From Dyadobacter chenwenxiniae (GTDB taxonomy: Bacteria; Bacteroidota; Bacteroidia; Cytophagales; Spirosomataceae): a stretch of 64,000 nucleotides of DNA. Position 1 is the stretch's first letter. Each line of letters opens with the position of its first letter. Position numbers and translations under genes: made by a program. Shown one piece after another: positions 53,988-60,641 of this stretch. The stretch is from the NCBI RefSeq assembly GCF_022869785.1, contig NZ_CP094997.1:6267001-6331000 (forward strand). Direction: 5' to 3'. The notes under the pieces are model-generated. The model did no database searches. It was not told the DNA's origin and worked only from the letters and a program-made list of their open reading frames with translations.

Positions 53988-54935
53988 ATGGCGCATTCAA
54001 TGAAATATTTCCTACTGACCGCATTAACGTTGGCCATTGCAGGCTGCAACCAATCTCAAAAAAGCGAAGGCGGGGATGACGGATCGGGTAAAAAGCTGGT
54101 CGTAGGCGCCACCATGCTGAGTATGCAAAATGAATTCATTGTTAATGTCAGCGATGAAATGAATGCCAAGGCAAAGGAATTAGGCATTGAACTCATCACC
54201 GTGGACGCCGAGCGCTCTGCTTTAAAGCAGGTGGAGCAAGTCGAAAGCTTCATTGCGCAAGGCGTGGATGCCATTATCATGAACCCGTGCGAAGTTGAAG
54301 CAAGTTCGCCTGCGGTCAAGCTGGCAATGGATGCCAACATTCCAATCATCAATGTCAACTCCGAGACTTCCGCAAAACCAACTGCATTCGTAGGTTCTGA
54401 TGATACGGAGTCTGCCCGGATTGCGATGGAATATCTGGCTGAAAAACTGGGCGGCAAAGGAAATGTGCTCATCATGCACGGATTTATGGGCCAGGCTGCA
54501 CAAATCAAGCGGGACAATGGAGCAAAGGAAATCCTGAAAGCCAATCCAGGCATGCAGCTCCTTGCCGAGCAAACCGGTGAATGGGACCGGGCAAAAGCCA
54601 TGTCATTAATGGAAAACTGGATCCAGTCCTACGGTGCAAAAATCAACGCCGTCTTCGCACACAATGACGAAATGGGCATGGGAGCAGTTAAAGCGCTTGA
54701 AGCCGCAGGATTGAAAGACAGGGTGATAGTAGTAAGCGTAGACGCCATCCCGGACGCATTGCAATCTGTTAAAAAAGGAACCCTAAACGCTACAATTTTC
54801 CAGAATGCACAGGAACAAGGCGGTAAGGCGATAGAAACCGCGGTTAAGGCTGCTAAGAAAGAGAAGTTTGAAAAGCAGGTTTTGATTCCTTTTCAGCTGG
54901 TGACCAAGGAGAATGTGGGGGAGTATTTGAAGTGA
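53988..54935 (+). CDS. Sugar ABC transporter substrate-binding lipoprotein (RbsB type)
   Basis: Periplasm-facing binding protein of 315 residues. The signal ends in a lipobox (LAIAGC, Cys20), so it is membrane anchored. The Peripla_BP_4 fold is visible: LVVGATMLSMQNEFIVNVSDEMNAKAKELGIELITVDAE, EQVESFIAQGVDAIIMNPCE, then VFAHNDEMGMGAVKALEAAGLKDRVIVVSVDAIPDALQSVKKG. The Asp/Asn/Arg pattern resembles pentose/hexose binders, but the ligand is not assignable. MKYFL at 54000 is an alternative start. The gene ends one base before the stop of a small convergent gene. Confidence 0.94.
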   Translation: MAHSMKYFLLTALTLAIAGCNQSQKSEGGDDGSGKKLVVGATMLSMQNEFIVNVSDEMNAKAKELGIELITVDAERSALKQVEQVESFIAQGVDAIIMNPCEVEASSPAVKLAMDANIPIINVNSETSAKPTAFVGSDDTESARIAMEYLAEKLGGKGNVLIMHGFMGQAAQIKRDNGAKEILKANPGMQLLAEQTGEWDRAKAMSLMENWIQSYGAKINAVFAHNDEMGMGAVKALEAAGLKDRVIVVSVDAIPDALQSVKKGTLNATIFQNAQEQGGKAIETAVKAAKKEKFEKQVLIPFQLVTKENVGEYLK

Positions 54936-55091
54936 TTACTCCGGCTTTTTCCTTTCGTTAAGAAAACTTAAATCTACGCCTTCTAGCTGTTTACGGGCAA
55001 GTTCATTTTTCATTTGAACAAATTCTTCAACGGAAGCATATATCCGTTCTTCTCTAAATTTGGTCCTTTTCGCTCTTGCTGTCGGATTCAT
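54936..55091 (-). CDS. 51-residue small protein, coupled to the DUF6934-like gene
   Basis: A short open frame (ATG at 55091, TAA ending at 54936) whose start overlaps the stop of the upstream gene by ATGA, a strong sign of translational coupling. The product begins MNPTARAKRTKFREERIYA, contains a helical SVEEFVQMKNELARKQLEG and ends SFLNERKKPE; it is basic at the N terminus and mixed-charge helical afterwards. No family recognised. The ATGA overlap and tail-to-tail packing one base from the importer gene argue that it is real. It may be an antitoxin-like or accessory partner, which is unproven. Confidence 0.6.
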   Translation of the reverse strand: MNPTARAKRTKFREERIYASVEEFVQMKNELARKQLEGVDLSFLNERKKPE

Positions 55092-55543
55092 TTGATTTTG
55101 TCGTTTAAGTATGTGAATAAAAATGCATCGTATTTTCGATTTGGAATGAAAAGCTCTCGTTTCATTTCTTTCAAGCCATAAATTTCGAAAATTCTTCTCG
55201 CTTCTAAAAGTTCTTTGCTTATAATAATATTGTAAAGTCGCGTTCTGGCAGGTGTGCTTCCGGTAATGTAAATGGATGAATTTGGATACGCTTTACAGAA
55301 TGTGATCATGCTGTTTACGACGGTGGCAATGACTTTTCCCATGTCAAGATTATTGCTAATATTTCGATCGCAGCTTTCTCCGTTGCTTAAAATATCGCAT
55401 AAGGCTAAGTTATACATATTAGATACTTTGTCACTGGGCGTATAAATAATGAGTTTTCGGATAGACTTAAATTCGCTAACACTTTCAAAATCAAACAGTA
55501 AACAATTTTCACTTGCTTTATAGTCGTAATATTCTGTTTTCAT
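55088..55543 (-). CDS. DUF6934-like protein, function unknown
   Basis: A 151-residue protein from the preferred start. It has the features I associate with DUF6934: a FDFESVSEFKSIRKLIIYTPSDKVSNMYNLALCDI strand block, then SNNLDMGKVIATVVNSMITFCKAYPNSSIYITGSTPARTRLYNIII, then a helical EARRIFEIYGLKEMKRELF. The STPARTRLY motif with a preceding K-VIATVV helix is the most conserved part. The domain's activity is not known to me. The frame is open to 55597, but MKTEYYDYKASE at 55543 is the likelier start. It is coupled to a 51-codon gene downstream and diverges from the Tat-exported oxidoreductase. Confidence 0.7.
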   Translation of the reverse strand: MKTEYYDYKASENCLLFDFESVSEFKSIRKLIIYTPSDKVSNMYNLALCDILSNGESCDRNISNNLDMGKVIATVVNSMITFCKAYPNSSIYITGSTPARTRLYNIIISKELLEARRIFEIYGLKEMKRELFIPNRKYDAFLFTYLNDKIK

Positions 55544-55686
55544 ATTGCATTGTTTTTCCCGCCATTTAGACGTAGACGCAAAACAGAAGTCACTCATATC
55601 AAATAAAAATATTTGCTGAAAGTAAACCTGCCTTTAAAATCTCTTTTAATTTCAACTGAGCTAGTCCTTAACCAATCAATTATTCA

Positions 55687-57054
55687 ATGAACAGTTTCAA
55701 TATCAATCGCCGGAGTTTTATACATGGCGCTACGGCGGCACTTGCGCTTTCTACATTCGGGGCGAGGGGGATGGACCTTATCAATCCTGCAAAAACGCTC
55801 CGCGTAGGGCTTATTGGCACCGGATGGTATGGTAAAAGTGATTTGTTCAGATTGATACAAGTGGCTCCGGTTGAAGTGCTTGCGCTTTGTGATGTTGATA
55901 AAAATCAGTTGAATGAGGCAGGGAAGCTAGTCAGTCAGCGCCAGAAGTCGGGTAAGACGCCGAAGCTTTATGGCGACTATCAAAAAATGCTGGCGGAGAA
56001 TGAAATGGACATTGTCCTCATCGGCACGCCGGATCATTGGCACGCATTGCAAATGATTGATGCGGTGAAAGCGGGTGCGCATGTGTATGTGCAGAAGCCG
56101 ATCAGCGTGGATGTTATGGAAGGGGAGGCCATGGTGGCCGCTGCCCGCAAATACAACAAAGTCGTTCAGGTAGGAACGCAGCGCAAAAGCACACCGCATT
56201 TGATCGATGCGAAAAAGAACATTGTCGATGCTGGCTTGCTGGGCAAAATTTCGCATGTCGAAATGTGCTGCTATTTTCATATGCGCAACAATGGTAATCC
56301 GCCTGTTGAAGCAGTTCCTGATTTTTTGGATTATGAAAAATGGACCGGACCTGCGCCATTACGTCCTTACGACGGGCTGCCGCACGTTCGCTGGTGGCGC
56401 ACTTTCATGGAATATGGAAATGGTGTAACGGGCGATATGTGCGTGCATATGTTGGACACCGTGCGCTGGATGCTGAAATTGGGTTGGCCGAAAAAGATCA
56501 GTTCAACAGGCGGGATTTACGTTCAGAAGGAAGGTAAATCCAATATTTCAGATACACAATCTGCTATTTTTGAATATGATGAACTGAATTGCGTTTGGCA
56601 GCACCGCACCTGGGGAACGCCTAACAATCCTGATTACCCCTGGTCATTTACGCTTTACGGAGAAAAGGGAACGCTCTGGGCAAGCACAATGGCTTATGAC
56701 TTTATTCCGCAAGGAAAAGGCGAAAAAATCCATAAAGATGTGGTTTTTGAAAAAGAAAAATATCCGGAAGATGTGACGGAAAAAGCGATTGAGCTTAATG
56801 CGGCACCGGCAACCCGACTGCATATGCTCGACTTTTTAAGTGCGATCGATAACAGCAGCAAGCCTGTTGCCGACATTGAGGAAGGTCACATATCCACAGC
56901 AAGCTGCATTCTTGCAAATCTTTCCATGAAAACAGGGCGACCCATTGTTTATGACCCGGTAAAACGCAAAATTGTGGGTGATAGAGAGGCAAATGCGCTT
57001 TTGGCCCGCCCATATCGAGATCCCTACAAACATCCGGATTACAAGAAAGTTTAG
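55687..57054 (+). CDS. Tat-exported Gfo/Idh/MocA family oxidoreductase
   Basis: A 455-residue NAD(P)-fold protein with a twin-arginine signal (INRRSFIHGATAALALSTFGARG), so it is folded with cofactor in the cytoplasm and exported. The Rossmann motif is LRVGLIGTGWYGKSDLFRLI, the catalytic motif VYVQKPISVDVMEGEAM (EKP replaced by QKP), and the C-terminal half carries WWRTFMEYGNGVTGDMCVHMLDTVRWML. Exported members with tightly held NAD(P) can oxidise sugars in the periplasm; in Bacteroides such proteins start 3-keto-glycoside pathways. It would fit as the periplasmic oxidation step for the DUF1080 protein at 41.5 kb. Confidence 0.92.
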   Translation: MNSFNINRRSFIHGATAALALSTFGARGMDLINPAKTLRVGLIGTGWYGKSDLFRLIQVAPVEVLALCDVDKNQLNEAGKLVSQRQKSGKTPKLYGDYQKMLAENEMDIVLIGTPDHWHALQMIDAVKAGAHVYVQKPISVDVMEGEAMVAAARKYNKVVQVGTQRKSTPHLIDAKKNIVDAGLLGKISHVEMCCYFHMRNNGNPPVEAVPDFLDYEKWTGPAPLRPYDGLPHVRWWRTFMEYGNGVTGDMCVHMLDTVRWMLKLGWPKKISSTGGIYVQKEGKSNISDTQSAIFEYDELNCVWQHRTWGTPNNPDYPWSFTLYGEKGTLWASTMAYDFIPQGKGEKIHKDVVFEKEKYPEDVTEKAIELNAAPATRLHMLDFLSAIDNSSKPVADIEEGHISTASCILANLSMKTGRPIVYDPVKRKIVGDREANALLARPYRDPYKHPDYKKV

Positions 57055-57099
57055 CCCCTGCAAAAAAAGTTTGTGGTCCCTATAAATTCCCAGTGCGTC

Positions 57100-57122
57100 G
57101 CGTCCGGTTAAACCCCGGGCGC
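57100..57122 (+). terminator. Terminator of the Tat-exported oxidoreductase gene
   Basis: Stem GCGTCCGG / CCGGGCGC (one G-T wobble) with a 7-nt loop, followed directly by TTTTTTTATTTT. Confidence 0.8.
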
Positions 57123-57365
57123 TTTTTTTATTTTACAACCATTTCTGAATGATTCTTGTCTCCATTTAGAGGGCACTCGTGCAAACGTTTGCATAACTCG
57201 AAAACCTTGTCCCTGATGCAATTAAGGGCATTAATAAAATGTTTTTTTTAAACTTATATACCAAAAATATTTGTTTATAGTTTATATGATATTGTTGTCC
57301 GAACAATTAAACTTTTGCCCTCGGAAACTGTCAGATTAATACAATAACTAAACGTTCAAACACAT
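57123..57365. other. Intergenic region before the DUF4136 gene
   Basis: Together with the terminator this makes a 311-base gap. It holds one perfect LacI-type palindrome (57180-57193) and then ~150 very AT-rich bases that probably contain the promoter of the DUF4136 gene. No open frame or repeat is seen. Confidence 0.5.
57180..57193. promoter_or_regulatory. LacI/GalR-family operator-like palindrome
   Basis: TGCAAACGTTTGCA is a perfect 14-base palindrome with central CG, the classic form of LacI-family sugar-repressor sites. No other exact copy was noticed in the window, and no LacI gene is present. The nearest downstream gene (DUF4136) starts 173 bases away. Confidence 0.5.
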
Positions 57366-57941
57366 ATGAAAACCATAGTGAAGTTGATGAAGTCCACCGC
57401 TGCGGTGGTCGTTGCGGGGCTCTTGATGATGGGATGCAGCCAGGCGTTGCAAACAAGTTACGATTACGATTCTTCTGTGAATTTGAAACAATTTAAAACC
57501 TTTAAAGTGGAAGCCGAGCACAATATGGAGCAGGACCCGCTTTTGGGAAGTGAGTTGAACAGAAGAAGGCTGGGGGATGCAGTTGTAGAGGTGATGGAGG
57601 CCAAAGGGTATAAAATGGATACCAAAAATCCCGACATCATTGTAAGGTTCATGACGGATGTAAAAGAACGTCAGCAAGTGCGTTCCAACAACATGTACTC
57701 GCCTTATATGTGGTGGTATGGCGGCGGAAACAACATTTCGACCTATAACTATCAGGAAAGCCGTTTTATCCTGAACATTTATCAGAAAAACAGCGACCGG
57801 ATGGTTTGGCAGGGATGGGCTTCCGGCAAAGTGAAAGCGCCTACTAAAAAAGAAGACCGCGAAACCATGGTTAAAAACACCATGACGGATATTCTTAAAA
57901 CCTTCCCACAAGCTACGCTGGATACTTACAGCAGGAATTAA
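57366..57941 (+). CDS. DUF4136 lipoprotein
   Basis: A predicted lipoprotein (LLMMGC, Cys24) of 191 residues with the DUF4136 core: YDYDSSVNLKQFKTFKVE, then LGSELNRRRLGDAVVEVMEAKGYKMDTKNPDIIVRFMTDVKER, and near the end GTLVL-like strand RFILNIYQKNSDRMVWQGWASGKVK followed by TMTDILKTFP. Members are envelope proteins of unknown action. A hairpin terminator follows, shared with higA. Confidence 0.9.
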   Translation: MKTIVKLMKSTAAVVVAGLLMMGCSQALQTSYDYDSSVNLKQFKTFKVEAEHNMEQDPLLGSELNRRRLGDAVVEVMEAKGYKMDTKNPDIIVRFMTDVKERQQVRSNNMYSPYMWWYGGGNNISTYNYQESRFILNIYQKNSDRMVWQGWASGKVKAPTKKEDRETMVKNTMTDILKTFPQATLDTYSRN

Positions 57942-57952
57942 TAGTTAAAGAT

Positions 57953-57996
57953 TAATAATGCAAGAAGCAGCGGATTCGCTGCTTTTTGCATTATTA
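57953..57996. terminator. Bidirectional terminator between the DUF4136 gene and higA
   Basis: Nested stem TAATAATGCAA + AAGCAGCG paired with CGCTGCTT + TTGCATTATTA around a GATT loop. It begins 12 bases after the DUF4136 stop and overlaps the higA stop codon. Confidence 0.8.
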
Positions 57997-58380
57997 TACT
58001 GTCGTTAGTTTGGGCTCAGAAACCAGAACATCTAGTGGAAAGCCCAATCCCGTATGAAGATTTCTAATCATTTCAATAGATAAACCCCTTTTACGGTTAA
58101 GGACCCGCGAAACATTGCCTTTGTTGCCCATATAAGGCACAAGATCAATTGCTTTGAGCCCCATTTCTTCCATCCTTATCTTAATATATTCTATCGGGTC
58201 AGGCTCTTCAATGGGATGATTTTCCTGCTCGTATTTGTTGACAAGCAAAACCAGAAGATCAAGCTCTTTGGCTTCTTTACTGCCTTTCGGAGCATCAAAT
58301 ATTAAGTCGATGCGGGCAATCGCATTGTCATATTCTTCCTCCGTTTCTATTAATTTAAGCTCCATATCTATATCTCTCAT
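57994..58380 (-). CDS. higA: HigA-type antitoxin (helix-turn-helix)
   Basis: A 128-residue antitoxin. The C-terminal half is a Cro/C1-type helix-turn-helix (MEEMGLKAIDLVPYMGNKGNVSRVLNRKRGLSIEMIRNLHTGLGFPLDVLV); the N-terminal half is an acidic helical region (ELKLIETEEEYDNAIARIDLIF) that probably binds the toxin. The start overlaps the toxin stop by ATGA. The toxin-first gene order is typical of HigBA and of no other common module with this antitoxin type. It is expected to repress the operon through the palindrome at 58695-58731. Confidence 0.92.
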   Translation of the reverse strand: MRDIDMELKLIETEEEYDNAIARIDLIFDAPKGSKEAKELDLLVLLVNKYEQENHPIEEPDPIEYIKIRMEEMGLKAIDLVPYMGNKGNVSRVLNRKRGLSIEMIRNLHTGLGFPLDVLVSEPKLTTV

Positions 58381-58670
58381 ATCATAGCTGCGTCTATTTT
58401 ATCGTATTCAGCATGTGTTCCAATCCATTTGATCATAATCCTTTTATGCTCAAAATTTATTCGGGCAATCAAGCGATAATGATTGCCCTTAATGTTAAAT
58501 ATTAATCTGTTGTCCATTACTAGATCCGCACTCCTGAAATCAACTTTTAATGCATTGAAATCTTTCCATTCCGCCTTTTTAACTGTTTTAGGCCAGCAAG
58601 TCAGATAAGCTTTGGAATCGGGATGTGTAGTATAAAAATCTCTTATTTTCTTGAAGCTGATGACATTCAT
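58377..58670 (-). CDS. higB: HigB-type toxin (mRNA interferase)
   Basis: A RelE-fold toxin of 97 residues that in characterised HigB proteins cuts mRNA on the ribosome. Motifs are MNVISFKKIRDFYTTHPDSKAYLTCWPKTVKKAEWKDF at the N terminus and NIKGNHYRLIARINFEHKRIMIKWIGTHAEYDKID at the C terminus, the 'yRli..i.f....~~ikwiGtHaeYdki' block of the HigB_toxin family. The frame is open to 58712, but that Met lies upstream of a well-formed -7 box, so MNVISFKK at 58670 is the start. Confidence 0.93.
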   Translation of the reverse strand: MNVISFKKIRDFYTTHPDSKAYLTCWPKTVKKAEWKDFNALKVDFRSADLVMDNRLIFNIKGNHYRLIARINFEHKRIMIKWIGTHAEYDKIDAAMI

Positions 58671-58689
58671 TAATGTGTGTGTTTTTTTA

Positions 58690-58731
58690 CAAAAATATGG
58701 AAAAGTTGTCATTATGGCAACTTTTCCATAT
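58690..58731 (-). promoter_or_regulatory. higBA promoter with overlapping palindromic operator
   Basis: On the minus strand TTG (58720-58718), 20 bases, then TATTTTTG (58697-58690) match the Bacteroidota promoter exactly. A perfect 14-bp inverted repeat (ATATGGAAAAGTTG / CAACTTTTCCATAT, 58695-58708 and 58718-58731, 9-base spacer) covers both boxes, so a bound HigA dimer would block polymerase. Confidence 0.65.
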
Positions 58732-58856
58732 ATGAATGTTGCTGTCGATCCAACAATATTTTTGGGAGAAACTAGAAGCCAATTCTGGAAACATTTGGGA
58801 ACAACCCGGCGGAAAGTATCGTGGCTATCTGGCGCGGGAAGGATCTATCAACACCC

Positions 58857-59056
58857 AATCCCAGAGGGATACAATATGGTAGCAAACCGACATCCATAAC
58901 AAGAAAAATCCCGGAGGGATGAAACAACACGCATGCTGTTTCATCCCTCCGGGATCGAAATATCATTGAAATTCTGTTGCTACCAATGTTTCATCCCTCT
59001 GGGATTCTGTGTAGTCACAAAACCGGGTCGTCATTAGCATTTCATCGCTCTGCGAT
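58857..59056. repeat. Nested REP-like inverted repeat (CCCGGAGGG family)
   Basis: Inner perfect 19-bp arms at 58908-58926 and 58937-58955 (ATCCCGGAGGGATGAAACA and complement) flank a 10-base loop. Outer arms AATCCCAGAGGGAT ... GGTAGCAA at 58857-58885 are mirrored by TTGCTACC ... ATCCCTCTGGGATT at 58977-59006. A further copy, ATCGCTCTGCGAT at 59044-59056, ends 3 bases before the next gene's stop. The whole lies in the 346-base gap between higB and the thioredoxin-fold gene; 58732-58856 holds nothing else recognisable. Confidence 0.85.
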
Positions 59057-59059
59057 TTA

Positions 59060-60520
59060 TTAACGCGCCGTTTTGCCCAGTTCGGCAGCCAGAGTCTTGT
59101 TATCAGGAAACTCCTGCGGGATCCAGCGATTAACAATCTTTCCCGATGCGTCCGTTACCAAAAACGGGTAACGAATGTCAATTGCGTATTTTTCTTTCAA
59201 AATCTCAATGTTCTCGTCAGAAGCCCAAAGGTGCCTGGCATTCGGCCTGTCCTTTGCATACTGCTTCCAGGTTCCGAACGGAATCCCAGGTGCAACCGAA
59301 ACATAAACGAATGTTGCCTTGTCACCCAGTTTATCTTCCAAAGCTTTCATTCCAGGCTCGTGCTGGCCAATGCTGAATGAAAAGACCATGCAAACGGGTT
59401 TGCCGGTAAGCGAGGAAACGGTTACTGCCGAGCTGTCGACATTCAACAACGTGACATCAGCGAGCGCTGCGCCTGGTTGCAGCGATTCTTTGGTTGTGAT
59501 CAGTTTTGAAATGTATTCAATATGCGGCGACTGCGGGAAAGTGGTTTTGTAGTCTTCCAAAAGCGCCTTGCTCGTTTCAATCGTCGGGATGGCGGTAGCG
59601 GCATAATTAAGCCAGTAAGTCAGCAGATATTCTTTCTGTTTTGGATATGCGCCCAATTTTTCTTTGCTAAAAGCGTAAACATCTTTCAATGCTTCCGGGC
59701 TGATCTCATATCTTGATTCAGAAACCAGGGGAAACTTGCGCGTTGAAGGAATTAATGCCCAGTTTCGCAGCTCATCGCGATACGACTGGCTCAGCAAGGC
59801 TTCATCCGACATGATTTTGAAATCCGCCAATGTAACTTCTTCAAGCTCTTTGCGTTGCGCGTCGTCCAGCTTGGTAACACGATTGCCACGCATGATTTTT
59901 TCCTGGATCAAACGTCTCATTAAGGAAGGCTCAGTCGCTGTTGTAGCCAAAACATAAGCTTCAAATCCGGGAACCACCGGATTTGCCGCCTTAAACTTAC
60001 CAAAAGCGTCCAAACGCGCTTTTTCTAAGCTATCGCTCTGTTGCACAACACTTTTGTTGTCAATCTGCGATGGCTTGTAGCCGAATACGGGTAAATATTG
60101 GAATTGATTTTCAAGAAAATAGTTTTTCAGGAAAGTCTGATAATTGGCATTTTTCCCTGTGAATGTTACATCCCCATTATCTGCAAATGCAACGCTAAGA
60201 AGGTCATCGCCGGGTTGTATAAACAGCATCCAGGTTTTATTTACACTTCCGCCCCCATATTGCAGACGCATCATTCTGGGTTCAGGCAATTGGATAATGG
60301 CTTTTTCGGTAGTTTTATCTTTAAAATCAGTTGAGGCGACGGGTTCCAATTTTACATCGGCAAGCCCGATGCCCAGATTGGGGTGAAAGTGAACATCTTC
60401 CTGAACCAATGTTACGGTTACAGGGCCTTGTTTTGAGTTAGTGAGCGTTATAGTGGCAGTATTTTGGGCTTTTACCAATACGCTGGTAAATAATAAAATC
60501 AGTAGCGTTACTTTTTTCAT
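59060..60520 (-). CDS. Exported thioredoxin-fold (TlpA/DUF-type) protein lacking the CxxC motif
   Basis: A secreted protein of 486 residues (signal MKKVTLLILLFTSVLVKAQ; the frame is open to 60547 but the Met at 60520 gives the clean signal). Residues ~20-330 are a beta-rich then helical region like the N-terminal domain of Bacteroidota TlpA-like proteins, and the last ~140 residues form a thioredoxin-like fold (VTVSSLTGKPVCMVFSFSIGQHEPGMKALEDKL ... YAIDIRYPFLVTDASGKIVNRWIP). The place where WCxxC belongs reads SIGQHE, so classical disulfide exchange is not possible. The role is unknown; a binding or scaffold function is conceivable. Confidence 0.82.
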   Translation of the reverse strand: MKKVTLLILLFTSVLVKAQNTATITLTNSKQGPVTVTLVQEDVHFHPNLGIGLADVKLEPVASTDFKDKTTEKAIIQLPEPRMMRLQYGGGSVNKTWMLFIQPGDDLLSVAFADNGDVTFTGKNANYQTFLKNYFLENQFQYLPVFGYKPSQIDNKSVVQQSDSLEKARLDAFGKFKAANPVVPGFEAYVLATTATEPSLMRRLIQEKIMRGNRVTKLDDAQRKELEEVTLADFKIMSDEALLSQSYRDELRNWALIPSTRKFPLVSESRYEISPEALKDVYAFSKEKLGAYPKQKEYLLTYWLNYAATAIPTIETSKALLEDYKTTFPQSPHIEYISKLITTKESLQPGAALADVTLLNVDSSAVTVSSLTGKPVCMVFSFSIGQHEPGMKALEDKLGDKATFVYVSVAPGIPFGTWKQYAKDRPNARHLWASDENIEILKEKYAIDIRYPFLVTDASGKIVNRWIPQEFPDNKTLAAELGKTAR

Positions 60521-60641
60521 TTTGTGTATAATAAGTTTTGAGGTCACTTTTCAAGTGTAAAAAGTGTGCCAATATACGTAAGATCGTGCGGCATTTGCCC
60601 TGTACATCTTTTAACTTAGCTTCTTAATTCCAATTTTCAGA

